A stretch of 64,000 nt of DNA from Aquarana catesbeiana (GCF_042186555.1 NC_133325.1:96286110-96350109), one strand, 5' to 3'; shown: positions 11,816 to 23,028, counted from the first letter of the stretch. Made by a program: numbers and translations. The notes: generated by a model not told the origin, from the letters alone.

Positions 11816-12394
11816 AAAAAAAGGCTTTTAAACTCATGATTTTTGGGGAGACAAATAATTAGTAAGCATGATTTCAAAACGAAACCAGCAGTGGTAATGT
11901 AATGTAAATGTAATGCATCTTAAACACATTCACAGTAAAATCAAGATCTTGCCATCACCCTAGTTCACACCACTGTGTTCAGTTCCAGTGCTTTCAAAAA
12001 AACAGAAAGCAGCTGGCATTTTGTTTGCATGAGAACACTTGTAAACCCAGCTAAATGTGCATCAACACAAGAAGAATTAAAAAAAAAGGTAACATCTAAT
12101 TTTGTTCCTCTGATGATCGATACTCCCTAGTCCACTTTTTCTACTATATCCGTTACATGAGTGACAAGAGGTTAATATCTGAATAATCAGTGGCATATGA
12201 TGTGTCATTCTAGGTGATTGCAGTCCTGTCTCCAAACAGATGATTACTTATGGGAAAGAGGACAGTGACATCTGTCAGGGAAGGATCTGTCCCCTACATG
12301 CCCAGACACTGATATGACCCTGTAGCTATATCGCCAAACCTTCCAAGTTAAATATACTGTATAAGCATCACACGGAGAACATAGACAAACCTAC
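11816..12394. other. NEK5 intron, nothing recognised
   Basis: AT-rich intronic sequence between the MITE at 11567-11815 and coding exon 8. No structure recognised. Confidence 0.5.
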
Positions 12395-12595
12395 CTCTGG
12401 TGTCAGAAAATTGCGTATGCGTTTCTCTAAAAATGGCTTTTTCAATATAGAGCTGACGGATGGTCGATCACGTGGAGAGATTTTAAAGAGCTGAGAAATA
12501 AGTGATCTCAGATCATATGAATATCTTGGAGAAAGGGGATCATACCGACCACGGCAAATTTTCAGTACCAGCTGTCGCAAATTGCTTGCTTCAAA
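12395..12595 (-). CDS. NEK5: NEK5 coding exon 8 (kinase C-lobe end)
   Basis: Acceptor TTCTGTTAG, donor GTAGGT (phase 0 at both ends). It encodes residues 204-270, starting FEASNLRQLVLKI and including SPRDRPSV (the kinase subdomain XI arginine) and KRIRNFLTPE, the end of the kinase domain. Two long (TA)n runs begin about 80 bp upstream of its acceptor. Confidence 0.95.
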
Positions 12596-12672
12596 CTAAC
12601 AGAATTAGAAAAAAAAAAAAATAACGCAAATCAAGGTTAATTTAAAGTAAACGTAACATCTAAAATAAATAC

Positions 12673-12676
<4 letters not shown>

Positions 12677-12742
<66 letters not shown>

Positions 12743-12809
12743 TCTTCCATAATATACAAGTACTAGACAGATTATTCAGCAAATGATGTAGGATATTATA
12801 CTATATGTA

Positions 12810-12866
<57 letters not shown>
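12677..12866. repeat. Two (TA)n microsatellites
   Basis: TA runs at about 12677-12738 and 12815-12866, separated by about 75 bp of AT-rich sequence, just upstream of the acceptor of NEK5 coding exon 8. They are likely length-polymorphic and hard to assemble. Confidence 0.95.
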
Positions 12867-12867
<1 letters not shown>

Positions 12868-12869
12868 GG

Positions 12870-13048
12870 TTATCAGACCGGTCACGTGACTCGCGGCAAC
12901 TTTTCAGCTCCGATACACGGCTACTGCAGGAGGAACCGTGATCTCCCTCTGATGTCAGCCAGGGAGATCACGTGGCCACTCAGCTCCTCCCACAGAAACC
13001 ATCCATTGAAGCTGTAAAGCGGCCGCGAATCACGTGACCGGCCTGAAG
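12870..13048. repeat. GC-rich inverted repeat
   Basis: ACCGGTCACGTGACTCGCGG near 12877 is mirrored by CCGCGAATCACGTGACCGG near 13023. The interior has GATCTCCCT/AGGGAGATC complements around 12940 and 12961. It is probably a MITE. Confidence 0.6.
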
Positions 13049-13419
13049 ACAGCTCTAAATAGCTATTTATACTGCTCGTTTTTAGAAAGGATTTACACAG
13101 TGTTGTATGCCGGCCTCTAATAGAGAGGCTGGCAGTGACAATTTTAGATTTTTTATTTTCAATAATAGCGGCGGGGGGCTGAGCAGAGACAGAGAGGGTG
13201 CTGACAAGCGGGAAGGAGGGGGGAGAGAGGAGAGCAGAGCAGGGCAGCGTATGATGGAGGGACGCACTTTGACCACGGGGATCAGGGCTGAGTAGCCCTA
13301 GTTATCGTGGTCTGTTTAGAGAGGGCATACAGGAAGTGGCAGATTCAGGGAGGTTTTTTCACAGTTTAGAGGGGGTCAGATTACACACCACAAGCACTGT
13401 GCTGTTTAATCTGCTTTAA

Positions 13420-14178
13420 CCTCCCTGGCAGTTTTCCCGAGTGTGGCTCTGGGTCAAATTTCAACACGATTAGTGGTAACCCTGAGCCTCGGGATTGCAT
13501 TGCAGGATCCTGGTGCTGTATACTTACCTTGTCCCCAGGATCCTGCGATGTCCCCCCGCTGTGTCCATGGGCTCTGTCCTCCTCCGGAAGCCTCTCTGTG
13601 CCGGGCTCCATTCTCTAGGCTTCATTCTCTGCGAGCATGGCGACAAATTCAAAAAAGTGAAAAATCATAATACATACAGTACACTGTAATCTTACAGATT
13701 ACATTACTGTATATAATTATTTCACATCCCTTTTGTCCCCAGTGCTTTGTCCAGTGCCCTGCATGCAGTTTTATACTATATATACTGTTCTTTCTGCCTG
13801 GAAACACAAGATTGTCCATAGCAACCAAAAAGTGTCCCTTTACGTCAAAAGTGGTTTTAGACCAGCTAGAAAACAGCGATAGTAAATTAGAACACTTGCA
13901 GAATTGAGCGATAGTGAATCATGGGGAAATTAATTTTATTATTATTATATTATTATTTTTTATAATTATTTATATTTATTTATTATATTATAATTTATGA
14001 TTTTGTGTTTCAAACTTCATCATACCCGGGATATCTACTAGACTCTTGGTGGACAGATTTAAGTGTGTTATTGCTAAGAATTACACGCCTACAATAAAAA
14101 AAACGCCAAATTTCTATGCAAAATAATTGTACCGCTTTGAGACGCAAAAATCTGACATAATCATACCGCCAGGGAGGC
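13420..14178. mobile_element. piggyBac-like MITE, copy 1
   Basis: Starts after TTAA (13416-13419) with CCTCCCTGGCAG and ends ACCGCCAGGGAGG. It is closely similar along its length to 28563-29330, including GCATTGCAGGATCCTGG and GTGTTTCAAACTTCATCATA. On the minus strand it carries a consensus splice donor AAG|GTAAGTAT at 13528/13527. Confidence 0.8.
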
Positions 14179-14179
14179 T

Positions 14180-14818
14180 ACAGGACAAGGATCAAAATTT
14201 TTTTTTTGGGGTTAACAAACAATTTAAGGAACCCTGTGTATGTGTTATTCAGAAGCAGGCAAACGTATGGTCTCATTAGTCCATATACATATTTTTTATT
14301 TCAAGCAAAAAAAAAAAAAAAATATTATTCACCTTCAGACCTGTGCTTTAATCAGCACTGCAGCAAGAATTGATAATCTTCACACAATAAATTGTGTCAA
14401 TACTCAGTTTATCCAGAACATGCTGATAAAATAAGTAAGCAGGTATACCCTTTGTAAAGAATTATATAACTGGAGTGAATATTCACACAATTTAGTAAAT
14501 CGGCGTCCATGTGTTTCTTGAATCAAGTAACTGGATAAAGCTCCAAAAAATTGTATTGCTTCCTCTAATAAACTGTTTTCCCTTTTACCCCTGCATCTTA
14601 TAGGCAGGTGACATGTCAGATGACACCAAACTGGAGCTGAAGTCTGAGTGGAAAAAAATGTGTACCTAAAATAGGTACACGATTACAAAATAATATTTAA
14701 TAAAGTTATCCATAGCTTTTATTATATATAGTTGTGACCCCCATCCCAAACACCACTAGATTTTATTAAAGTACATCTAAAAGCACCAGTATGAGGTCTA
14801 ATTAAGTCCCAAATCCAG
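14180..14818. other. NEK5 intron, nothing recognised
   Basis: AT-rich intronic sequence with poly-T and poly-A runs; no recognised element. Confidence 0.45.
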
Positions 14819-15062
14819 TTAACAACTTAGCGACCGCCCTATAGCAGTTTTACTGCTACGGGGTGACAGCTGTGCGCCGGATCACACATATATATATATA
14901 TATATATATACGTGATTCTGGGATTCTGCCTGCAGGGGGCGTGCACACGCCACTGACGGGCCACTTCCGCTGTGTCAGGCACTCGCATGATCTCTCCGGT
15001 AAACTACACAGAACAAGGATCTTGTAAACAAGGCAGATCCCGGTTCTGACAGGGGGGAGGCC
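14819..15062. repeat. Fragment of ranid-type repeat
   Basis: Begins AACAACTTAGCGACCGCC and continues with a GTGATTCTG segment and a (TA)n run at 14887-14910, like the right part of the repeat at 3446-4487. Truncated. Confidence 0.5.
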
Positions 15063-15169
15063 TGAATTCTGTAAAGCATGTTCACTAGGTATATGAGAGG
15101 ATTTACAACCACTTTAACTTTACTGTTCAGTTTAAACTATATACAAAAAAAAAAACGTATATTTTTGAC

Positions 15170-15385
15170 AAGGGTAGCACAGTGGTTTAGTGTTTAGCAC
15201 TTCTAGAAGTGGGATACTTGGTTCAAATCTCGGCCAAAACACACCTGCATGGAGTTTTCAAAATCTTCCTGTGCTTTTCTGGGTTTCCTCCACACTCCAA
15301 AGATATGCTGGTAAGTTAATTCCCTCCCCTCTAAATTAGCTGTTGTATGTGTGTACAAATTGGCTATACACATTCTGCATGCCAG
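15170..15385 (+). mobile_element. Degraded tRNA-derived V-SINE
   Basis: GGTAGCACAGTGGTTTAGTG (box A region) and GGTTCAAATC (box B) are followed by TGGGTTTCCTCCACACTCC and AAAGATATGCTGGTAAGTTA, the conserved V-SINE centre. A better copy lies at 51541-51875. Confidence 0.7.
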
Positions 15386-16009
15386 TCCCAAGCCTGAGCA
15401 ATTGGGAGGGTTGAAGAAAGACCTGGCAATGGAAAAAAAGGCCCTTAAAGTGGAAGTAAAGCTGATTTTAGACAAATGGCTGACAGGCAGGCTATTAATG
15501 ACAGGAGAGACCCTATTGGTCTCTTCTGCCATAAATTCATCCTTCTGCCTGTCAGCTGTCATGGTTACTGAGCCGCACATGCACAGCTCAGCAAATATTT
15601 ATGGTCCCAAACCGTGCCATGGCGATGTGACTTCCGTAAGCATGCATGGAAGTAATGTCATCGCAGCTTGGCCTATCAATTGGGCGAATGCACCGGACCC
15701 GGAGGATAGAGCAGGCGAAGATGGAAGTGCCAGGGGCCCACTGGATCGATGCCACTGCAGTGCTGGAGGACGCCATATTACAGAGAAGTCTGCCATATTG
15801 TACTAATATTCTGTGCACACAAGCACATTATGGCATAACCCACCTGGGGGGGCACCTAACAAAAAAAAGTTTTATAGCGGACTTTACTTTCGCTTCAAGA
15901 GTATCAAACGTGGTGTGCAGAGAGCTGGCCTGCAGAAATGCCAAGAGTCAGAACGGACTAAAAAGATACATTTATAACAAGACTTCTTTTTACCAATTAC
16001 ACTACTTAC

Positions 16010-16064
16010 AGGATGTTTAAGGGTGCACAGTTCATATAACACACAGCCAAGAGACCAGATATCC
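16010..16064 (-). CDS. NEK5: NEK5 coding exon 7 (alpha-F helix)
   Basis: Acceptor TTGTTTAAG, donor GTAAGTAG. The 55-nt exon completes a split Thr codon and encodes residues 185-203, TDIWSLGCVLYELCTLKHP, the alpha-F helix signature of NEK1/3/5. It ends in phase 0. Confidence 0.95.
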
Positions 16065-16197
16065 CTTAAACAAAGACAATAAGGAAAAAACATATATTAG
16101 AATTATAATTAGAACTATTATATATTATATAATTAGAACTTCCTTAGCTGAAATTTAGCTACAGGTGTTTTTTTTTTTTACATCACATGTCACTTAC

Positions 16198-16284
16198 GTC
16201 TTATTATTATAAGGCCTGTTTTCACAAAGTTCTGGAGAAAGGTAATAAGGGGTCCCAACACATGTACGAGCCAATTCCATTGTG
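16198..16284 (-). CDS. NEK5: NEK5 coding exon 6 (activation loop)
   Basis: The acceptor is CAATTAAG, with a poor pyrimidine tract, and the donor is GTAAGTG (phase 2). It encodes residues 156-184, with ELARTCVGTPYYLSPEL. This is the NEK activation segment; Thr163 is the likely activating phosphosite by analogy with related NEKs, and SPE replaces APE as usual in this family. Confidence 0.93.
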
Positions 16285-17147
16285 CTTAATTGGGAAAAAT
16301 CATATTAAAATATTCTTAATAAGTACACACAATAATACATTTATATAACTGCAAGAAAATATTCAAAGTTGTAAAGAATTAAGCCGGTCACATGATCATT
16401 AGACGCATAGGGAGTTTGTATGGCTGCATGATTTAAACAGACGGCAATAGCAAGTGTGGAGCTAATAAGCATAACATATTCTACATACAGTTCAGACTGT
16501 TGTGTGCAAGCAAGTAAAATATAGGGTGCAGTGTTACTATTTACAATGGCATAGGCAGGTTTGTCTTTAATATTACACATCAAAAAAGAGAAATAAAACC
16601 ATTGCTTCAAATTAATATATACTTAATATTATTAATACCGTAATTGCTATTTTATATTATATCATATTTGCATGGCTATTTTCCAAAGAATCTATGCATT
16701 GAGATATATTTATCGTGAAAGCGGAGAAGAGTTTCTCTCTCTACCTACATTTACTTATATTTGTTATTCCAGCAGAGTTGTATCAATAATCCCAGTAAAA
16801 TCAGCCTAAAATTTTAGTTTAGAGGTTCCTGGCAGTAACACTCTTCTTGCCCTAGAGTGGTAATGCTCAATCACTTTAGTTTATCTACAGAGGAGCAGGG
16901 TTGTCACTTTAGGCTGCTCTCCACATTTGGACAACAAACAACTCCTCATCTTTTCATTATATGTGTAGAAAGTTACAAGGAAACTGTATTACTGGTAAGA
17001 TCAACAGGCATTTTCTGTACTTGCAGAAGTCGTACATATCCTGAAAGAAGAAACAACTGCAGCCACGACACCTAAGTGTTAGCGATCTACAATGTTTAGA
17101 ATATTGGTTCTTTGGTTTAGATATTCATTATTTTGGGTCATCCATAC
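16285..17147. other. NEK5 intron, nothing recognised
   Basis: AT-rich intron between coding exons 5 and 6; no recognised repeat. Confidence 0.45.
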
Positions 17148-17517
17148 ATAGCTCCCAACTGTCCCTGATTTCGATGGACTGTCCCTGATTTGGAACAATG
17201 TCCCTCTGTCCCTCATTCCTCCTCATTTGTCCCTCATTTTGGTCTAATGCATATACCTGTATATAAAATGCACTATTTATCTATCAAAAAGTGTTTCCCA
17301 GTGCTAAAACTTTCATCCAGTTTTTAAATTATTGCATTTGTACATCTCAAAGGCCAATATAATAGAAATGTTAAGAAAAAAGCACTTGTGGGTTTAACGA
17401 ATAATTATTTTTGTATAATTGTCCTTTAAGGGGGCATGGCAGGGGGTGTGTCCTATGCCTACATACTTTTGCTAATAGGTGTCCCTCATTTCCATATCAA
17501 AAAGTTGGGAGGTATGT
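17148..17517. mobile_element. MITE with AGCTCCCAACTGTCCCT termini
   Basis: Left end CATAGCTCCCAACTGTCCCT, right end AAAGTTGGGAGGTATG. The interior has repeated TGTCCCT-type strings. A second copy at 52234-53671 is interrupted by a hAT element. Confidence 0.7.
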
Positions 17518-18118
17518 CCATATTCTTTGAGAGTATGAAGACAAATGATGGGAGTGGACCTCTGAATAAATACAAAAAAATGAAAGAAGATGCTCTGCAT
17601 TTTGAACCTGAAATCAAAACGGAAAATCGACTTGATGTGTCAGATGAAATTGGGGTAACATTGTCAATAACTGAGCTTGACTGCATGTTTTAATTGCACA
17701 AAAAAACACCAAAAGTTTTACTAGCTGTAGATAATTTGTGTATTTGTGATTTGCCGTTTTCATATAAATATGAAAAAAAAAATCTATCTGTAAAGTAAAA
17801 CCAATATATTGACATCTTTATAGTCATACTGGTATCTAGTAGGACTGGTGATATCATGATTTCATCAGTCTGGGGAAGCGTTATGGGCAATCCATTGCAG
17901 CTCTGTAACCACAAATATGTTAAGAACCCCTGTGCTAAAGTACAATATAAAAAGTTGCACACTAAAGAATATAGATGAACACAAAGGGGTGAATAGATTC
18001 CTACAGGAAAATCAAAACATAATCCAGAAAAACAGCTTTCGATATTCTTCTCAACATAGAGAGGAGGAATTTCACACTAATTACTACTCATCACTGAACA
18101 TGATGATAGAGAACTCAC

Positions 18119-18189
18119 TTGTTTAACATTCTTGCTATACCAAAATCTCCCAGTTTGGCCGTGGTCCCATTACTGGCGAGAAATATGTT
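18119..18189 (-). CDS. NEK5: NEK5 coding exon 5 (DFG motif)
   Basis: Acceptor TTTTACAG, donor GTGAGT (phase 2). It encodes residues 133-155: NIFLASNGTTAKLGDFGIAR and three more residues. Asp147 of DFG binds Mg2+. The short exon is separated from the previous one by only 91 bp of intron. Confidence 0.95.
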
Positions 18190-18280
18190 CTGTAAAAGAG
18201 AAATATCTCTCAATAACCCAATGATAGCATTCTTCTGATTGTTTCATCTGCCTTCAGAAAAAAAAACACATGACTTTTAC

Positions 18281-18364
18281 CTGCGCCTTAATATCTCTGT
18301 GAAGCACTTTGCGGTCATGGATATGCTTTAGACCCAAAGAAATCTGCACAAACCAACTGAGAAT
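18281..18364 (-). CDS. NEK5: NEK5 coding exon 4 (catalytic loop)
   Basis: Acceptor TATGACAG, donor GTAAAAG (phase 0 at both ends). It encodes residues 105-132 (ILSWFVQISLGLKHIHDR and then HRDIKAQ). Asp128 of HRD is the catalytic base, and the lysine two residues on (K130) is the conserved catalytic-loop lysine. Confidence 0.95.
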
Positions 18365-18893
18365 CTGTCATAAGAACAAATATATACTTTGTAAGCATTA
18401 TTTAGAAAAAGAGCTTTAACTGTATACTGGCATTTCAATAAGTAAAAAAAAAAAACATAACCCCTCTCATTAAAACAAACTGAATATATACCTATTGCTT
18501 TTTCTTTGCTTTTTCATGAGGCAATTGCACAGTTACACCATGTCTTACTTTGCATGCCCAAAAGATGCAGTTCATATTTCCCCCGTTTCAGCTTATAAAA
18601 GGTGCAAATAAAGGAAAATGCATTAACATCTTGTATTGATGTGTGTTTCCAGAATCAAGCCTTTGACAAAAAGGTTCAGATAGGAATCCAGGCTTTCAGT
18701 AAAGGAAGTACAAATCGTCCAAAATAAGTCTCGACCTAGCTAGCCATATAAGACCTAATATCCAAGTAGTTTTTTCTAAATGTATGATTATGCAACAACA
18801 TGTATTACTTAGTAAAATTCAAACAGGTTCAGCAACTCATTTAATAATATCCAGAGCCTCCTCCATGGGGAGTCAGTTTTTTCTCATTTTAAT

Positions 18894-19229
18894 ATCTAAA
18901 ATATTTTAGGCTCTGATGCTGCCGTCCACTGAGTTTGGGTCTTCCCAACACCTTACTCCATTATTTAATATTCTCTATTAAATATTAAATTAAACATTCA
19001 ACAATGAAAGTGGGTCCCTCTCATAACATCTAGGGTAGCTGTGCAGATCCTAGGAACTCTACCTAAAATATTTGTAGGCTCTGTTGTTGTTCTCCTTGGA
19101 GTTTGGGTCTTCCAACCACCTTACCCCATTATATAATATTCTCTATCAAATATTAAACTAAACATTCAACAAGGAAAGTGGATCCCTCTAATAATATCCA
19201 GGGTAGCTGTACAGATCCTAGGAAGTCAA
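18894..19229. repeat. 168-bp tandem duplication in NEK5 intron
   Basis: Two diverged direct copies share GAGTTTGGGTCTTCC, CCATTAT and TAATATTCTCTAT, AACATTCAACAA and GTACAGATCCTAGGAA-type strings, offset by about 168 bp. It lies between coding exons 3 and 4 and affects no splice site. Confidence 0.85.
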
Positions 19230-19418
19230 GTACAGAGATCTCACCTATGTATTTTATAAGAGGAACAAGAAATTTTAGCCAGAAACTGAAGTATCACTTT
19301 TAGGAGGTCTGACCTTTTAACTTGTGTTGAAATTCTTCTTTTTTTAGCCAAGATGGTCATTCTGCATTACAGCAGGAGCTACACTGTAAAGGGACACTTC
19401 AGCAAAATCTTTCCTTAC

Positions 19419-19516
19419 CTGGTCTTCATCAAAGTGAACACCTCTCTGCTTGTTTATTCTTTTTGCCAGATCACCGCAATCACAGTATTCCATCACAATG
19501 TACAGACTATTCTTCT
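19419..19516 (-). CDS. NEK5: NEK5 coding exon 3 (hinge region)
   Basis: Acceptor CACTCTAG, donor GTAAGG (phase 0). With the split codon it encodes residues 72-104, including LYIVMEYCDCGDL, the beta5 strand and hinge. The methionine before EYC is the usual NEK gatekeeper position. It ends with FDEDQ, the conserved start of helix alpha-E in the NEK1/3/5 group. Confidence 0.95.
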
Positions 19517-20552
19517 CTAGAGTGAGACACAGTGGGATAAAAATATATACATGTAGAGATACACTATAAATATCAAAAGGTACTACGATACCTCTATGAA
19601 TATGTTATGTTTTAGGTTTTTGCCCAGTAGTCCAACATCTCTTAGCTGCATGCTTTCAGTATAGCCTATCTGGGGATCTCAAACATCATTGCTTCACATG
19701 GATTGTTGACACATAGACTGACCCCCAGACAGCCGGCTATATGCATGTTTGTGGGTGCCCGCAGCTGAAAGGTAGGAAGAGCTGGAGGGGATCTGGGTAA
19801 GTAGAGTTGATGGCTGGGACTCTCCTACTACTACTCTCCTCTAGATGTTTGTAGCCACTGTAGGTGGATGGCAAGTAAAGTGTGTGCTTCTGGCTCCTGT
19901 GCTACCTGTAGTATAGGTCATCTGAGGGGCTCCCCTGCTGTAACCACACCATTAAGCGCTCACTGTCCCTTGAGTGACATGATATATTTTTACTATGGTG
20001 AAATAAAGGTTATGCATTATTGTATCATTAGTGCTGTATGAAATGATGGGGAGTCTGGCTACTCCATCCCCACCACTACCAGGAGTTGGCTGCTCTGAAC
20101 CATGATGACTGCGCCTCTAGTGCTGGTCTTAGACAACCAGACCCCAGGCACCTGAATGATGTCAGTCTTTTTATAAAAGCTCCATCAACTATGTCATGTG
20201 AGTTTTCTAGCAAAATGTAATGCTATAATGTCCTATTAGAGGCAGCATGGGGTATTTTTTATATGCAGAGCTAGTTTTTAACAGTGCAGACCAACATACC
20301 GGAGAAAGGAAAGATGTTCTTATATTTCTTCTTATATAAAGAACCTCCTTACTCCCCTCGCTTACCCACAGTTCTCTTGTTGAATTTAGCCTCAAATGAG
20401 GTAGGCAAGTTAGGTAACTAAAAAAGGTAAAGGTTATCTCAATTATCGATGCTTGGTGCTGCCCCTCTAACCTCTACAGCCCTGCTCCTACCTCAAAATT
20501 CTTTCCCATAATCTATAAATGTAGCTGCAACAGATGGAAATAGTGATTAGTA

Positions 20553-20740
20553 TAGTAAAAGCTGAGACAGGGCATTTTATGAGCAGATAGGTTATATCCC
20601 TCTATTAAAACCACATGACAAACCTTTAAATGATGTGAAGAAGAAGATTACAATAAAAGCGAGACAGGGCATTTCATGAGTAGATAGGCTATATCCCTCT
20701 ATATCCAACAAACCTTTAAATGATGTAAATAGGGTTACAA
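20553..20740 (-). repeat. NEK5: 90-bp tandem duplication spanning the NEK5 coding exon 2 donor
   Basis: Two diverged copies of about 90 bp lie head to tail. Both contain, on the minus strand, the exon end ACATCATTTAAAG followed by GTTTG, at 20714/20713 and again at 20624/20623. The rest of the unit (an intronic stretch including GAGGGATATAGCCTATCT) is also repeated. The frame stays open between the two donors, so the second would add exactly 30 codons. Confidence 0.88.
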
Positions 20741-20810
20741 TATTTGGATGGTTCATTTTAGACAAAAGGGTAACCTCCTTCTGAGATGCCTCTTTCTCCT
20801 TTGGGGACAT
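20714..20810 (-). CDS. NEK5: NEK5 coding exon 2 (alpha-C helix)
   Basis: The exon starts after TTCTTCTAG and ends AAAG before a weak GTTTGT donor (phase 1). It encodes residues 40-71, including KEKEASQKEV with the alpha-C glutamate (E51) and the NEK hallmark MNHPNIV. A preceding intron of 9.8 kb separates it from the start-codon exon. The end of this exon and its donor are duplicated 90 bp downstream (see the repeat at 20553-20740), so an alternative longer exon 20624-20810 is possible. Confidence 0.93.
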
Positions 20811-21448
20811 CTAGAAGAAAAAAAATGATATTACATACAGCAATGGTTATTAATATTGTATGTTTGTAATAGTTTATCATGCAATACCTAAACAGTCAGG
20901 TCAGCACTTGACCCAGTGGACCGTACAAAATATGTCCTTTTTCATAATCTAAGTCTTTCTGTCTGACTTGTCCTTACCCTCCTATACATTTAAGTATGAA
21001 ACATTTATTCTGAATATTAAAATCACTTAAATAATGAATTAGAACAAATCCCTACAAACCAAGTGTTCCTACAGTACACAGTTGTCACATCTAATGCTGG
21101 CTTTATAAAATTATAAATAGAAAGCTTGTATAAACTTACCATAAAGCTTAGCAGACAAGCAGTAGAAGCAGCATAAAATTCTGTATGGCTGTATATTCAT
21201 TGAGAGTGACACACATGACCCAAGACCCAAGCAATGTCATCAAGTTGAGCATTACCCGACACAAATGGGCTCTGTAGGGTTTATCTCTTGTGTATGAGTA
21301 AAGAATTCTGAGAAGTCTTTTACAAATTCTTTTTGTAAAAGAAGACAGTCCTTTCTCAACTATTTTACTATATAAGGGGTATGGTAGCATCACAGATACA
21401 ATATATAAGGATCTGCTGATTACCAACAATACAGACCTGATCACGGAT

Positions 21449-21931
21449 GTGGAAATACGGGGCAATTTAGGTAACAGCGATCATGGGTCTATTGGCTTCA
21501 GTATAAATCACACAAATAGGAAACATAAGGGGAATACAAAGACACTGAATTTTAAAAGAGCCAACTTCCCTAAACTACAAACCTTGCTAGAAGGCATAAA
21601 TTGGGATAAAATCTTAGGAACAAAGAACAAGGAGGAGAGATGGGTTTGCTTTAAGAGCAGATTAAATAAGGGCATTAGCCAATGCATCCCATTGGGTAAT
21701 AAATTTAAAAGAGCGAACAAAAGTCCTGGATGGCTTAACTCCAATGTAAAAATGCATATAAAAGCAAAGAAGAAGGCCTTTAAAAAATACGAGGTTGAGG
21801 GATCATCCTCAGCATTCAGACTTTATAAAGAATGCAACAAGAAATGTAAGGGTGCAATAAGGACGGCTAAGATAGAACATGAAAGACACATAGCGGAGGA
21901 GAGCAAAAAAAAATCCCCAAAAATTCTTTAA
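21449..21931 (+). pseudogene. CR1 ORF2 fragment: endonuclease end and linker
   Basis: 160 codons. GNLGNSDHGSIGF is the last endonuclease motif (SDH) of the APE-type domain. It is followed by the basic linker with WVCFKSRLNKG and SPGWLNSNVK. It ends by frameshift in an A-run near 21907. Confidence 0.85.
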
Positions 21932-21945
21932 GTATGCAAACAGTA

Positions 21946-22390
21946 AAAAAAGGAGGACAGACCATATTGTCCCCATAAAGAATGAGGAAGGACATCTGTT
22001 TACAAAGGATGGGGGATGGCCAAAGTATTGAATTTATTCTTCTCCTCAGTCTTCACTAGGGAATCGGGAGGCTTCAGTAACCAAAACTGCAGTGTTTATC
22101 CTCTTGACACATCACAGGAAGCACCTCCATGGTTAACAGAGAAGAGAATTAAAATTAGACTTGGAAAAAAAGGAAGGACAGACCATATTGGCCCCATAAA
22201 GAATGAGGAAGGACATCTGGTTACAAATGATGGGGGGATGGCGAAAGTATTGAATTTATTCTTCTCCTCAGTCTTTACGAGGGAATCGGGGGGCTTCAGT
22301 AACCAAAACTGCAGTGTTTATCTTCATGACACATCACAGGAAGCACCTCCATGGTTAACAAAGAACAGAATTAAAATTAGACTTGGGAAA
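21946..22390 (+). repeat. In-frame tandem duplication of about 222 bp within CR1
   Basis: Both units run from GGACAGACCATATTG to TTAAAATTAGACTTGG, including GAATGAGGAAGGACATCTG. The offset is about 221-222 bp (21956 to 22177; 22149 to 22371). The peptide MAKVLNLFFSSVFTRESGGF appears twice in one frame. Confidence 0.92.
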
Positions 22391-22549
22391 CTTAACATTA
22401 ATAAATCACTGAGACCAGATGGCTTGCACCCGAGGGTACTTAGGGAATTCAGTAAAGTAATTGCCAGACCATTGTTCCTAATTTTTATTGGCGGTCTACT
22501 GACTGGAATTGTACCAGCTGATTGGAGGAAAACCAGCACCAATATTTAA
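22016..22549 (+). pseudogene. CR1 reverse transcriptase N-terminal part (with duplicated segment)
   Basis: 177 codons holding two copies of the pre-RT segment, then LNINKSLRPDGLHPRVLRE (RT motif 0) and PADWRK. A frameshift after that moves the RT into another frame at 22509. It is a non-functional retrotransposon relic. Confidence 0.87.
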
Positions 22550-22958
22550 AAAGGGCCCAAAATACATCCCTGGGAATTACAGACCAGTTAGCCTAACATC
22601 AATAGTATGTAAACTCTTGGAGGGGATGATAAGGGACTATATACAAGATTTTAGTAATGAGAACAGTATCATTAGCAGTAATCAGCATGGATTCATGAAG
22701 ATTCATTCTAGCCAAGCCAATCTGTTAACCTTCTATGAGGAGGTGAGTTGCCATCTAGATAAAGGAAGGCCCGTAGACATGGTGTATCTGGATTTTGCAA
22801 AAGCATTTGACACAGTTCCCCATAAACGTTTACTGTACAAAATAAGGTCCGTTGGCATGGACCATAGGGTGAGTACATGGATTGAAAACTGGCTACAAGG
22901 GCAGAGTTCAGAGGGTGGTGATACATGGGGAGTACTCGGAATGGTCAGGGGTGGGTAG
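22509..22958 (+). pseudogene. CR1 reverse transcriptase fingers and palm, partial
   Basis: PIFKKGPKYIPGNYRPVSLT (RT motif 1), NQHGF, then VYLDFAKAFDTVPHKRLL (motif A with catalytic Asp). The frame stops before motif B/C; the YxDD box is absent because of an internal deletion near 22985. Confidence 0.9.
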
Positions 22959-23028
22959 TGGGGTCCCCCAGGGTTCTGTGCTGGGACCAATGTAATGCCA
23001 AGCTGCTGCTAACAAAGCAAACAGAATA

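Noticed and set aside
15351..15806. 151-codon plus-strand frame
   Set aside because: Begins in a degraded V-SINE, has no domain, and runs antisense through a NEK5 intron.
21146..21400. Possible extension of CR1 to the left
   Set aside because: Homology to the endonuclease frame is only clear from about 21400; further left I could not support a frame.
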